Shown piece by piece: positions 14,801-27,757 of a stretch of 64,000 nucleotides of DNA. Both the position numbers and the translations under genes were made by a program. Numbering within the stretch: position 1 is the stretch's first letter; each line of letters opens with the position of its first letter. The notes below the pieces were generated by a model. The model did no database searches, was not told where the DNA came from, and worked only from the letters and a program-made list of their open reading frames with translations. Source of the stretch: Wuchereria bancrofti (Eukaryota > Nematoda > Chromadorea > Rhabditida > Onchocercidae); contig SSBO01000003.1 of NCBI GenBank assembly GCA_005281725.1, positions 9,722,398 through 9,786,397 of the forward strand, given 5' to 3'.

Positions 14801-15098
14801 TGTAATAGTTGATTGAATTTAATACTTATAAGTTTAATTATGGTATTTTATGCTCAATTTTTATAATTTTACATTATTTAATTTTGAAATGAAATTTATC
14901 AGATATCACTGAAAACAGACATCGTAAATGATCAAAACATTTCATTATCATCCAATTGTTATTTCAATAATTTATTGATAATTAATCAAATATATTAAAC
15001 ATGCAGTCAGTTAATGAGTAATATGATAATTTACAAAGATAATAAATTATTTGCCACCTTTCTTCTTTCGTTTTTTTTTTTCCTTAATTGAGAGTAAT

Positions 15099-15247
15099 AT
15101 ACCTCACACATACCTGTATGTGTCACCAGACACACAACATAAGTACTCTGTATTATTAGAGAACACAAATGTACCTGTGTCATATGAAGAGAGAATACAT
15201 ATATACCTGTAAGTGTCACTTGTTATTAAACAACACATACACAACTG
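15099..15247. repeat. Degenerate minisatellite with repeated ACCTGTAWGTGTCAC core
   Basis: The motif (C)ATACCTGTATGTGTCACC / TGTACCTGTGTCATATG / ATACCTGTAAGTGTCACTTG appears at spacings of roughly 30-70 bp, mixed with AACACAAA/AACACATA words. The composition is unlike the surrounding A/T sequence. Overlapping minus-strand open frames through it are by-products of the repeat. Confidence 0.6.
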
Positions 15248-17039
15248 TAGATTTTTTCTTCTCGCGAATAAATATAAATAATAATAATTAGCAATAATAA
15301 TTATTATAGTAATAAATATTGATAATGATAACAATGATAATATTTTTTTTGTTCAATAAGAAACATTTTGAGCAGTCACTTAAAATGATGATGAAAAAAG
15401 TAGTAGAAAAAAAAGATCAGTAATATGAATATGATAAGATGATGATAAGGAATATAGTAATGATATTGCTCTAATAGAAAATGCTTTCCATCCATTTTCT
15501 ATTTCATGGATGAATGCAAATTTCATTTCTATTAAAAAAGACGAATAAATGAAATTTTTCAGCAAAAAGGAATGGAAAAAAAAGTGAGTGAAAATGAAGC
15601 AAACAAACTTTTTATTATTATTATTATCCTTTTTTACCGTTGAAAAATCAAAAAAAAAAAGTTAAACTATTTTTCCTTTTAATTATTATCTCATTTTTTT
15701 TGTTAAATTTCAAAAAAATATACTATTTTATATTACTGATATTGCAATTAATTATTTATAAATGTTAGCATGAATATAATTATTAATTCAGTTAAAAAAA
15801 TTTTTTTCAAAAAAACACACAAACAATATTAATATTTATTAAATAATATTAAACATTAATTCAATCAGTTATTTTTGCTTTCAATGGATGGAAAAAAAAA
15901 ATGATTCAATATGTGAAATGAATCAATTCAAACACCGATCAAATTTGATTTAAAACATAAAAACAAATAGTAAGAAATAAAAAAAAGGATAAAATTAATA
16001 CATTCAATTTCAAATAAAAAGAAAAGAAAAGCGATTAATTTTATGCTCAGTATTACGTCAAACTAAGCATCAAATATAACAATCAGATACTTTTTTCTTT
16101 TTTCTTTTTTGAATACGACTAATACAATCAATAGAAAATTAAAAAAGGAAAATTTCCAAAATTTAATTTTATCAGCTGCTATCACATTCATTAGTTTCAT
16201 TCATCCCATCCCATTATCCTCCGACGATATGTATTTATACATATTTTCTTTTTTTTTTTTTTTGTTACACAAATATGATTTTAAAAATATTTCATTGAAA
16301 TTTCCATTCTTATCATATTATCAATAAAATTTTCACTTACAAATTTTTTATTTGCAAAAATTTGGCTGAAATTTCATTCCCAAAAACTAAATATTTCAAT
16401 TTATTGTAATTAAAATTTTTTTATTCTTCCTCTAGTAAAAGGTAAAAATTTTTTTCACACTTTAGTAATTATGCTATGCTAACATTTTTACTTCATATGA
16501 ATAATGAAACAAAAAAAGAAAAAAAAATTTTGATTCCACTCTAAATTTTCCACGTCACTTTTTTTTCATGAACTTTTATTTTAATCTTTGCAAATATTGC
16601 ATTTTTTCTCTTAATTCATCCTTATCTTTCTTTCTCCCTCTCTCCCTCTTTCTCTCCTCCTCTCTCTCTCTCAGTTCCTCTCATTAACATTTGCGCAATT
16701 CTCTTCTTTTAATTGTATTAATTTTTATATTTAATTTAGATCAACAATCCATTTTTTTCTTCATCATTCTCATTTATAGTGTAATTGATTAAATTATGTC
16801 AAAAATTATTTCGAAATTTTAATATTACATGATTATCACTTATAACATGTTGAAATAATTAATGGTATATTAATTTATAAATTTTTACCTTAAGAAAAAC
16901 TATCATTTCTTTTTTATTCTTTTTTTAAAATTCCTATTGTTTTTCTTTTTTTTGTAAATATTTTTATGATAATATCATCATTTAATCAATATCCATTTTT
17001 TTTTCATTTTAGATAATTTTTCTGTTGTAATTACAATTT

Positions 17040-17312
17040 TGATACAAGTATTTCTCCATGATTACGTGTGTACGTGTTCGCATTACGTGTATTTCTGTGT
17101 ATTTATTCGTATCACCTTTAAACCAATTTATATATTTGTATGCTTACATGTATGAATCACACATCTAGATTAATATATGTGTTAATGAGTATATGTTTAT
17201 TTGTACGTTTTATACGTGAATATACGTGTGTGCACGTGAATATACGTATATTTGACACATGTCTTTTATATATATAACTTTAATTGTATGTGTGTGTGTG
17301 TGTGTGTGTATG
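17040..17312. repeat. TACGTG-rich tract ending in a (TG)n microsatellite
   Basis: Many irregular TACGTG/ATACGTG words lie between 17060 and 17260, followed by about 12 TG dinucleotides near 17289-17310. Alternating purine-pyrimidine DNA of this sort can be Z-prone. No coding content is seen. Confidence 0.7.
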
Positions 17313-20300
17313 TACATTTAAACCAGTATATGCTATAATGATGGTTGTGGTTGTAAATTGAAGCGCAATGGGACAAAAATGATAGATGAAGAAGGCGCTA
17401 AAACAGGTTTTCATCCAATGTTTACAAGGAAAATAGTACAAAGAGGAATGATGAGGAAAGGAAGGAAAGAAAAAAGAAAAAAAAAGTCATTTCAACAAAT
17501 TACATTGCAAATTTCTTTTTTAAAAAAAAGATTATTTCGTGTCTTTCTTTTTTTTTTTTTTTGTATCAGCAATAAAAGAATAAAATGATGAAAATTTTAA
17601 TAATATCTATGATAAGATTAAAAACAAAAGAATGAAAAAAAAGGATAATACTGTAAGAGTTAGAATAAAATAGAAATAAAAAATTAGTATTTTTTTTAAT
17701 CGAAATATATCAATTTATAAATTTTGTACTTCTTTTTTTTTTGTTCTATTTGTTTTTGTTTTGTTTTATAATAAAAATAAGTTTATAAATGTATAATATA
17801 TGTATATCATTTCTAAAATGGATAATATTAAGAACTATTAATCATATTATTATTACTACGATTATTACTATTGTTGTTTTTATTAATGGTTATTATTATC
17901 ATTATTAATGTTATTCTCTATAAATTTCTGTAATTTAATTAAATTACAAATGTATGTTCATTGTTCTTAAAATGAAATATTACACTTTCATAGTACAAGC
18001 TAATTATATGATGTAATACTTAGTAATAATAGCAATAATAATTTCATTTCTTATATTTTTGCATGAATCATTTTTAAATAAAAGAAATTGAAAGAAAGAA
18101 GAGAGAATGAGAAAAGAATGCAAATGTGCTTATTTCATATGAATTCAATTTGCATTTGTTAACTGTAAGCTTATCATACTTATAAAAATTTTTATCATTC
18201 CTATCCAATGTGGAAAAAATTTTCCATTACTTATCAGTGATATCTTCTTTTGCAATCATTCAGTTATCATTCATTCAAAAAATCGTAATTTCTTTATAGA
18301 TAACTTTGATAAAAAAAAGAGTGAAAAGAAAAAGAAAAGGAAACTATTATTTTTAATTAGCGTTATATGCATTTGTTAATTTACTTTAACATAATTTTAA
18401 AATACATAAATTATGAAAAAAAAGATGGAAAAACAAGAAATTTTTATTTCAATTTTAAATGCATAATTGTTTATTCGTAATTTTCATTTCAATTTTAAGT
18501 GTACAATTCATTATGCGCAATTATAATAATAAAAGTATTTAATTTTTTTCTAATTAACTTAAAAAAATAGTATTTTACAAATTTCATTAATAAAAGTAAT
18601 TTTAAAATGAAAAAAAATTTTTTGTAAAGAAAGAAGATTTTTTTGACTCCGAAGAAAAAATAAAAACTTATACCAATCAATTCCAAAAGAAAAACGATGA
18701 TTAATTAAACTTAAAAAAAAAAAAAAAAAAAAAATGAGGAGAAGTAACGAAAAAAAAACATTCACTTATTTCATTTTTTCAATTTTTTTTCTTTAGTGTT
18801 TTTTTTTTTCAACGATATATTTGTTAACCTAACACTTATTTTTTCTCATTTGTAAGCTTTTTCCTCATCTTTTGATTGCCAATTTTTTCTCTTTTTTTCT
18901 TGAAAAATTAAAGAAAATAAAAAATTTGGGGAAAATATAACTTTTTTTATTTTTCTGAAAAAAGGAGGAAAAAATGAGATGGATTTGTTTTGAAGTAGAA
19001 AATTCGTAATTTATGTATGATTGATTAGATGTACATTGATTTGAAATATTTTTTATTCTTTGTTATTCGGTTAGATAAATTTAAATTTTAATTATTATAA
19101 TGCAAAGAGAATAATGAAATTTTTTTGAGTAATTAAAATTTCTGCTTTTTCTTTTCTTTGCTTATCAATGAATTATTTATTAATAGTAACGTAGTAAAAC
19201 ATTTGTTTTTCCTTTTTGTCATTCATTTTTTGTTGAAAATTTTTTTTTCGAAGTTTTTAATTAAAATAATACGAAGTTTTTTTGTATTAAACTACTATTA
19301 TTACTGCGAGTATTTAAATTAATTTTTATGGTCAGGAAAAATTATAAAATCTAAAAGATTTATTACACCAAAAATTAATTTTTAAACATATGAAATGTTA
19401 ACAATTTATTCTTACTTTATTTTAATCACAATAAAAAACAGCAAAAAAGTTTTGAATGCTCAAACTTATTTAAATTATTGTTAACAATTAATAAAACAAA
19501 ATTTCGTCATTAATATTTTTTTTAATTTTCACAAACTTAGTATATTTGATTTTATGTAATATTTTATTATTTTTCTTTGTTCACAACAAAAATTCATTAG
19601 TTCTATTTCATTTTTACATTTTACTATATTATCTGATAATAGTAATTTCTACTGTAAATTCTTTTTGAAAGTAAATTTGCTAATATATATTGGAATTTAA
19701 ATAATATAATATTTGTTAATGTTAATGTAATATTTATCACTTTTTTTTAAATTATCAATTGTAGTTCTTTTCAAATGTTATTTAAATATTTTAATTTTGT
19801 TTTTCCTTATCTGTTTATGTAGATAATTTAGCTATCATAGATTAATCTCTGATCGAATAAAATGAATAAAAACTGGTTCATTGTTTCTACCAATTAAAAC
19901 TTATGATAAATCACGTTTTAATGTAAAAATTTTTATGATTCTAAAAATATTTTTAGCATTAAACGATCAAAAATTTGATAATATCATTGCAGTTAAAATT
20001 TTATCACTGTTACTATTAATTAATTATTGACAGTGTTAAATTATTATTATTTCATTTTTATTGAATTAATTATTAACAATGTTAAATTATTATTAACATT
20101 TTTCTTCTTTTTTGCTTCATTTAATCATTTTTTTTTATTTACTTATAAATAAATTCCATTTACATTATTAAACATATCATTCCGGAATTAATTGATTAAT
20201 TTTCTTATCAATGTTTATAATCGTATTGCTAGAGTAATAATGCTGTTTAATTTCATTAAATTATAGTAATAAAATAGAAGAATGCTTATCAAGCTAACTT

Positions 20301-21653
20301 ATCACTTAAAGTATTTATCATTTCATTCACTTAATCATTTGTTCACTCATTCATTCATTGTTCTAAGTAATTTGTTTAAAAAATAAAAAAGATTATTACT
20401 TTTCTTTTCTCCTTCTTTTTTTTAAATCTATGAAAATGGTTTGTTTTCAAAAAAAAAAGGAAAAAGGAAATATTTAGAAAATGAAAAGCAAACGGAAAAA
20501 AAAGTATTATTTTCAATATTATTTATTACTATTATTATTGCTAAAGTGATTTCCTTTGGTAAAAAACAGAAAAAATTTATGCATTTTTCTATTTTTTTTA
20601 AAAAAAATTTTTTGAATAATAGCAAAATTTGTTTTTTGATTTCATTTTTTTTTGGTCGTTTCTATAAAAAATAAAATACAATCATTAATTTTAATTGAAT
20701 AATATCGTGCAACGATTTAATTAATTAATTAATTGTTGAATTTTCAAATTTGATGGATGAATTTGAGTTTTAAAATTTATTTGTAAGTGGTATTATTAAT
20801 ATTACTACCAACAAAAAAAAGTAAATAAAAATCACTTATTCATTAATTAATAATTTCATCACATTTTTTCATATATTCTTTCATCATATAACAAAAAATT
20901 TTTTCATATTTCAAACAGGCTGATAAATTTCTAATTAATAAAATAAATTAATGACTAGTTTAACAAGGGTTTTTTTCAGTTTCTGTTTTAACATATTTTA
21001 AATTTTTATTATTTGATTTTAATTTTTATTTATTTATCTTCTTTTTGCATACAAATGTTATTATCATTTAAAGTAATTTGAATATTTTCACATCTTTGTT
21101 CTTATAAATTTCATTAAATTTTCTTGAAAGAAAAAAGAAAACATTGGGAAATATTTTATTATTTCTTTCTTCCTTTAACTTTTCGCCTCTGTACTTTCCT
21201 AATTTTTCTTTTTTCGTACTTTCACATTGAGATCACATAAAAACTATTTTTATTTTTATGTTTGAATACAAATAATTCATTTCATTAAAATTTCAAAAAC
21301 GTTTCAATTGCATGCAATTTTATTGTCAGTAGAAAAAACATTTCTTTTTTCCTTCTTTTTCCTTTTTTTGTCTTAAAATGTTTTCATAAAGGTGAAAATG
21401 CAAAGTTTTAATGTTTTTTTTTTGAAAATGTTTTAAAATTATTCCATAATTGTATGAATTTTTCTTTTGAAGAAAGGGCAAAAGAAATGAAATGGAAAAA
21501 ATTGGTGATTAAATATTATTATCGCTATATTAAATATTTTTCATGTATATATTTTTATATTCAAAATATTTTATATTTTTTCTTTTTTTTTTCCAATCCT
21601 CTTTTTATTCCAATTTTATTATGTAATCCGGTTTTCCTCCTTTTTTCCTTTTG

Positions 21654-21720
21654 ATAATTGCTTCAAAAAATCATTTGATTATTTGAAGCAAATAATCAAA
21701 TGATTTTTTGAAGCAATTAT
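21654..21720. repeat. Perfect inverted repeat: 32-bp arms, 3-nt loop
   Basis: The left arm (21654-21685) begins ATAATTGCTTCAAAAAATCA, and its exact reverse complement is the right arm (21689-21720), around the 3-base loop AAG. All 32 pairs match and pairing stops abruptly on both sides. There are no flanking target-site duplications that I can see. It lies about 515 bp upstream of the transporter start codon. It could be a young fold-back insertion, a DNA cruciform, a transcribed hairpin, or an assembly/amplification fold-back artefact. Confidence 0.95.
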
Positions 21721-22234
21721 TCATTTGGAAAAAAGAAAATTTTTATTTAGAAAAGATAAGAATGAAATTAATGATTAGTTCAAAAATGAAATGGAAGTGT
21801 TAATGTGATAAATGAGATATGATTAGAAGTGTTAATAGGGCGTCAGAGGAAATATCTGACAAAAAATAGGATAAAATTTATGATTTTTTAGTTATTAAGA
21901 AAAAAAACTTTAGCAAAATTAATTGTTCAAATGAGGGAGATTTTTTTACGATTAACAAAAAATAAGCAAATAATTTGTCATATTTTTTTAGATTATTAAC
22001 ACTGCCATATTCATAAGCAAAATTTATTAAATAATATTAATTATTATCTTTTTTAAATAGTATTTAAATTTATGAATTAATCGTATTTAACATTATCAAG
22101 CGTTTAATACTTCATGCAGTGTGAATGTTGCAATTGAAAATGTTAGAAAATGATTTTAGCTTTTTCTTTTCAAAAAATTAAATGATTATTTAATTTCATT
22201 AGTTTTAGATTTTAAATTTTTGAAGTGCAACATA

Positions 22235-25200
22235 ATGGTAGTTCGAGAAGCACCAGGACATGGCTTAGGATGGATCGTTGCAGCATTCTTTATCGTTGCT
22301 GATATGGTTGGTGGCGGAATTGTCGCAATGCCTGTTGCATTCCTTGAAACAGGTAAATTATAAAATGAAAGAGAAAATGACATTTCATAATATTTGATTT
22401 TTCTTTTTTAATTTTGCTTTTTGCAATCATTTTGCAAAATGTTTTATCAGTTTTTTATTTTTTTTTCTTGAAATCATAGAAGTAGGAACGAAAATTTATG
22501 TTTGAAATGAAAGTTCAGGTGTGAAATAAGAAAACAATTTTATAGTTACATTCATATGTGTGTAACAAAAGAATGTTTAGGTCAACGAAGTTAGGTTGAA
22601 AAATTAAAAATACAAAGGTCGAAAAAAATTTTTAAAAATGAAGTAATTTGTTCGTAGTTTGTTTTTTAAAAGTTGCTAACACATAGTTTCAAACGATATA
22701 ATTTGAAATCAAATTTCATATCTATATTGTATTCTAATTTTGTTACCTATCTTAATTAAAATACTTTTCTAATGAGAAAAAAAATCTAAAAATCTCTTTA
22801 TAACATTCATTTAATAATTAATTTCAATTTTTAGGAATTTTTAAATATAAAATAAAGAAAAATTAGTCAAATATTACAAATTTTTATTTGTAGGACTTAT
22901 TGTCGGTATTATATTTATGGTTGTGATAACAATATTCTTTGCATATACGGCACATTTACTTAGCGAAAATTGGATTATTATGCAGCAACGTTGGCCAATT
23001 TATCAGAATCATTGTCGTAAACCGTATCCTGAAATGGCAATGAGAAGTATGGGAAAAACAATGAAGTAATTTCATTTCTCTTTTAATTATCTTTTTTTTT
23101 TTTTTTTTTTTTTGTAATCGTTAACATTATCATTATCCTTTTCAATAAATATTATTATCACTACTCCTATCATTATTATTACTATCACTACTAATATTAT
23201 TATCATTATTATTATTGTTATTATTATTACTAGCAACACCATTGTTGTCACTATTATCATCATCATCACTTATTACAGTCCCTATTGCATTTACTATTAC
23301 TATTATTGTTATTATTATTATCGTTATTACCATTTTTGAACATTTTCTAATATTTGATTAATTAATGAATAAAAAAAACGAAAAAATGAATTAGCAAAAT
23401 TTCAGGACAATTGCTGCTCGTATTGTTTATTTGACAATGTTTGGTACATCAGTCGTATTCATACTACTTTCATCCAAAATTTTTCAACACTTTTTAGCAT
23501 CATTTTTTGGCGTTAATATTAGCCTTTGCTATTTAATATGTGTCACAACCATTGCTATTATGCCACTTACCTATCTAAAATCACCAGCTGACTTTTGGTA
23601 ATATACAAATATAATAATTATTATAATTTGTTTTTGTTAATTAATTCAGATTAATTAACTCTTATCATAATATCATCATTTATTAACTCTATACTTTCAA
23701 TTCTAATTAAAAAATAGTAATAATAATATTTTCTCAGTCCATTTCATTTCAGGTTAGCAATTGTAATTGCAATGTTATGTACCGTTTTGGCCGTTTTATT
23801 GATTGCTTTAGGTATTAGCTTTGATATAAGCTCATGCATACCTGAAGCACATTATCCGAAAGCTTCAATTAGTGGCGCAGTTGTCAGCTTAGGTACTTTC
23901 TTGTTTGCATTTAGTGGTCATCAGGTATTTCCAACAATTCAACATGATATGTATCGTCCTATTGATTTCTCCAAATCAATCATTCTTGGCTTCTGTAGTA
24001 AGTTTAATTTGTCTCTTTTTTTTGATCTCTTCTTTTCTATGGAAAAATTAAATTGTATTAGAAAAAATTATTCAAAAAAAAGGAGGAAAAATTACACAGT
24101 GAAACTTAATTTAATTTTTCAAAAAACAAAACGAAAATTTTAACACAAACAAACAAATGAAAAACACATAAAACATCATAAAATTTTATTCTCTTATTAA
24201 ATTAATTGAAATTATGCTAACTATTGAAGACATAATTAAATTTTAAATTAAATGAAAATTGTACAATTATTAAGTTTTTCTTTTTCTTTTTTTGGAGTGA
24301 ACCAAACTACTTTACTACAACCACGTACGTGACGTAACACGAGAGATGATGGTTAGACATCCAAAGAAATAAGCCCACATAGACGCATCTCGAGTGAAAA
24401 CTGTAAAGCTAATGTTTAGTCAATCATTTAAAAAAAAAAGTTTTGTTTATTTTTTAAATAATTTTTTATAATTTACAGTTGTTACCTTCCTATACATGCC
24501 ATTATCAATTTATGGTTATTTAACTTATGGCAGTAGTATGCATAGTTCAATAATTGATTCTGTTCAAACGCCATGGATCAGGCATACAGCTAATTTAACC
24601 ATTGCAATTCATTGTATTCTTGCGCTAATTATTATGGTTAATCCATTAAATCAACAAGCTGAGCATTTCTTTAATGCACCACATTGTTAGTTTTTTTTAA
24701 TTTTTAAAAATTTGAAAAAATCTAAATTTTTGATTTAAATTTAAAAATCATACAAGTATTATATGCTTTTGTTTTTTTTACATTATGCTTCAGGAAGAAA
24801 AGAATCATTTTATTAATTCTAATTTATATTTGAATTGTTTTTTTCTTCGTTATCAATTCTATTTATGTACTTTTCGATAATTAAATATTTGAATTGTTAA
24901 ATTGATTATAGTAGCTGTTATTATGTAAATTTTTGATTATATTTTTGCTTTTTTTTATAATTCAAAATATTTTCTAATCAATCTAATTTTTTAATTAATT
25001 TTTCTTTTTCTATTTTTATTTTTTAAAGCATTTGGAATACAACGTATACTAATACGTACCGGCGTACTTGGTACGATATTATTTTGCGCCCTAACCATAC
25101 CTGATTTTGGACCATTTATGAATTTAGTTGGTGCATTAACAAATCCACCAACGTGTGTGGTATTACCATCATTAACAAATTTATACCTTAATGCGATGTA

Positions 25201-26418
25201 TATTGATGAAAAAATTCGTGATTACAAAATACCAACATTTCCGGAGTAAGTTATATAACTATAAACTAATTACTAATTCTTAATTATTAATTACTAGAGT
25301 TTAAGAAAAAAAATTAAACTGATTCTTTTTTGAAAAACAAACATTTTGAAATCATTAATTTATTCAATCAAATAAATTTCATTATCATTTGAATTGAAAA
25401 AAGTAATTTGTAATTTCTTTATAATTAATTTTTGCAGAGTAATACGACGAACTGCTACAAAAAAATTACTTTGGAATGCTTTTATTATTGGTATAAATTT
25501 GTATTTTCTTTATTTTTTATTTCTCATAAAAGAAATTGAAGAATTTTAAGCAAAATTTTTTAAAAAAAGTCCTTTAAAAAAAAAAGTAATTTTTAAACAA
25601 ACCAAAAAAAAGTGCATAGATATATAAATATTTAATATTTTGTATATTTTTTGAAATATTTATTCATCATATCAATGAAAATTATAAAAAGTTTTTGCAT
25701 ACTTTTTTATCTTAGTTTTTGTTAAAATTTTCTAAAATATTTAGATGACTCTTTTCACTTTGCTATTTTCCAATTTTTATTCAGTTTTTTTAGGAAAAAA
25801 TAAAAAATAAAACTAAAACAAAGACTAATTTATAATATAATAGTTGAAAGGATGAAATTGAATATTTTTCGATTAATTTGTAAATTTCATTCTTCATAAA
25901 TTCAGGTCAGCGCAACAATAATTAGTGATAACATATATCTATCTATATAATTAAATGATTTCATCATTTATTGACCTTAATTTACATTTCAATCAATGAT
26001 ACATTTTTAGAATTCGTTGCTTAAATTAGTCATACTTAAACCAACTAATCATTTGATAGCAAACTTTAAATGATAATTTGGTGATATATATAATTTATTT
26101 AGTTATTTAAATTAGTCATACTTTAATTAAATAACGATATGATGATAAATGAATAATTTTAAATGATAATTTGATAATATATAGAATTTAATTTCAGTGA
26201 TTGCGTTAGTAGCTGGTATTGTAAGTGCTTATTTAGCAATACAAGAAATTTTAACCGTTCATTTTACGCCACCATGCTATCTTCGTTTATTATTTGCGCA
26301 ATCAGATGCTATCTTGCATAATGAAAAAATTAATTGTTGTGGAATGGAGGAAAATATTTATATTTTTGGTAATACTACCGAAATGTGTCAACGATCGATG
26401 CAAATATTATCACAATAA
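22235..26418 (+). CDS. AAAP-family amino acid transporter (Aa_trans), 8 exons
   Basis: Likely a multi-pass membrane transporter moving amino acids, of the AAAP family (PF01490, as in SLC36/plant-type AATs). Exons: 22235-22352, 22894-23065, 23406-23597, 23753-23997, 24479-24685, 25029-25245, 25438-25490, 26198-26418. All junctions are GT..AG and keep phase, giving 1425 coding bases and 474 aa. The first membrane segment reads [20 protein letters not shown], the family's N-terminal helix with its GGG break. The signature [12 protein letters not shown] is at residues 216-227. Further hydrophobic segments run to the C-terminus, where a Cys-containing tail follows. The start is the first ATG in the open exon; the frame stays open back to 22160 and AG sites precede it, so a short upstream exon or trans-splicing is possible. 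Intron 2 holds a triplet tract and intron 4 a foldable GC-rich segment. Substrate is unknown. Confidence 0.93.
23125..23340. repeat. (ATT/ATC)n trinucleotide tract in transporter intron 2
   Basis: Interrupted TTATTATTATCATTA triplets follow a T run just after the donor of exon 2. Two long minus-strand open frames (poly-Ile/Met and poly-Asn/Asp) arise only from this tract. Intronic and non-coding. Confidence 0.85.
24304..24417 (+). ncRNA. Candidate structured RNA inside transporter intron 4
   Basis: This 114-base stretch is about 40% G+C, against about 20% for the intron around it, and is not coding (stops in all frames, and the flanking exons join in phase without it). Nested pairing can be drawn. 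AAAC (24304-24307) pairs with GTTT (24414-24417), and CTTTAC (24310-24315) with GTAAAG (24403-24408). CACGAGAGATG (24338-24348) pairs with CATCTCGAGTG (24386-24396): nine Watson-Crick pairs interrupted by two adjacent G.A mismatches. A GATG/CATC mini-hairpin with loop GTTAGA lies inside. TGATG resembles a C box, but I see no matching D box, no H/ACA layout and no tRNA B box. An intron-hosted ncRNA on the gene's strand is an inference; no family is recognised. Confidence 0.3.
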
Positions 26419-27757
26419 TATTATTATCATAATATTATCATAGTATTACTATCATAATAATACGTTATCGTATTAATTAACAGAGTAAACGATATACTTA
26501 TTTGTATATGCACATCTATCTATCCATTAAAAGCAATAATAATAATAATTCTGTATTTAAAATTTTCTATTGCTTGATAATTACAAAAAAAAAAAAATTA
26601 TTGGAAAGAATTTTTTTTTATTTTTTTTATATTTTTTTTTGCATCAAAATATTATCAGTTTTTGTATTTTTGTATCAAAATATTATCAGCTGTCTTTTTG
26701 GAAAAAATAAAAATTTTAAGAATATATTAGTAACAATTAATTGATAATAAAAAATTTCACTTTTCAATGATTTTTTTTGGTTTAACAAAAAAGAAAAGAA
26801 AAAATTTAGTTTTTCGTTGCATACATTTATTTGTTATTAGTTTTCTTTTTTTTGTTTAAATTGAATAAGTCTATTATTGCTGCTTCAATAGAATATGATT
26901 TTATAATTCTATCCTTTGTTTATTACTTTTACTGTTTTTATAAAAAAATTTTTTTGACAAATTTAAATTTTGTAATGCTAATTTGTAAACCTGTTCATAT
27001 ATATTAAAACTTAAAATTTAGCTGATTAATTAGCCAAGTGATACATTATCATATTAAATATCAAAATTAGAATTTTATACTTCATATTTGGGAAATGATA
27101 AAGAGGAATAGAAATAAATGAAATTTAGATTGTTAACTATTTAATGTGTAGATCTAATTGTTAAATGTGATACAAAAAAAATTACAAAATGTTGTAGTTT
27201 ACATATCTAAATGCAACAATCCATGTGAATCATTTAATTAGTTATGTAAAAATTCAATTTTTTTCTTTTGTTCAAAATAATTTCTCTTTGAAATGTGAAT
27301 ATTAAAATTTGAAAATTTTACACTGATAAATTTTATGCATATTATCATATTAACATTTTGTGACATTAGATTGTATCATACATTTTAATAATTTTAATAA
27401 TAGCAATAGTAACAATAACAACAGTAACAACGAGAATAGCAGAGTATTAATTAATCCAAATTCTATGATTTAAAGTATTATTAATAAATTTTAAGCATTT
27501 AATTAATTTTTTTAACAGTTTTCTTTTATTATTTCATTGCTTCAATATTATCAATTCCACGACTGATATTTATTCATGAAAATTTTTAGTTGCTATATTG
27601 TATTATCATATAAATTATAACTTATGCTTTGTTAAAATTAATTACTGCTAACGTGGGATTATTTTAATTTTCTGCAAATACTTGAAAAAGAAAAAAAAAG
27701 AAAAGTTATGATTTCACTATATAAATAAAATATTGAAAAAAAAAACAAAAAAAAAAG
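26419..27757. other. 3' flank of transporter and intergenic DNA
   Basis: A/T-rich sequence after the transporter stop, with short ATTATC-type runs directly after the TAA. Candidate poly(A) signals (AATAAA) occur, the first well-placed one near 26705. No exon-like segment is seen up to the start of the ~1 kb tandem duplication. Confidence 0.5.

Larger units (their letters stand above)
220..22234. other. Gene-poor A+T-rich intergenic region (~22 kb)
   Basis: No stretch here reads as a conserved protein exon on either strand. The open frames present are low-complexity (Lys/Asn/Phe/Ile-rich) and come from poly-A, poly-T and GA/CT tracts. The region lies between the start of the minus-strand EF-hand gene and the plus-strand transporter, so it must hold both promoters, but no element can be assigned. 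Recognisable contents are listed separately: tandem repeats near 3.3, 5.4, 7.9 and 15.1 kb, a dispersed 127-bp pair at 6.7 and 7.2 kb, TG-rich and purine-rich tracts, and a perfect hairpin at 21.7 kb. A higher-GC patch near 17.35-17.47 kb could be an unrecognised exon. Confidence 0.6.

Noticed and set aside
23087..23333. Minus-strand frames with poly-Asn and poly-Ile
   Set aside because: They come from the triplet tract in transporter intron 2.
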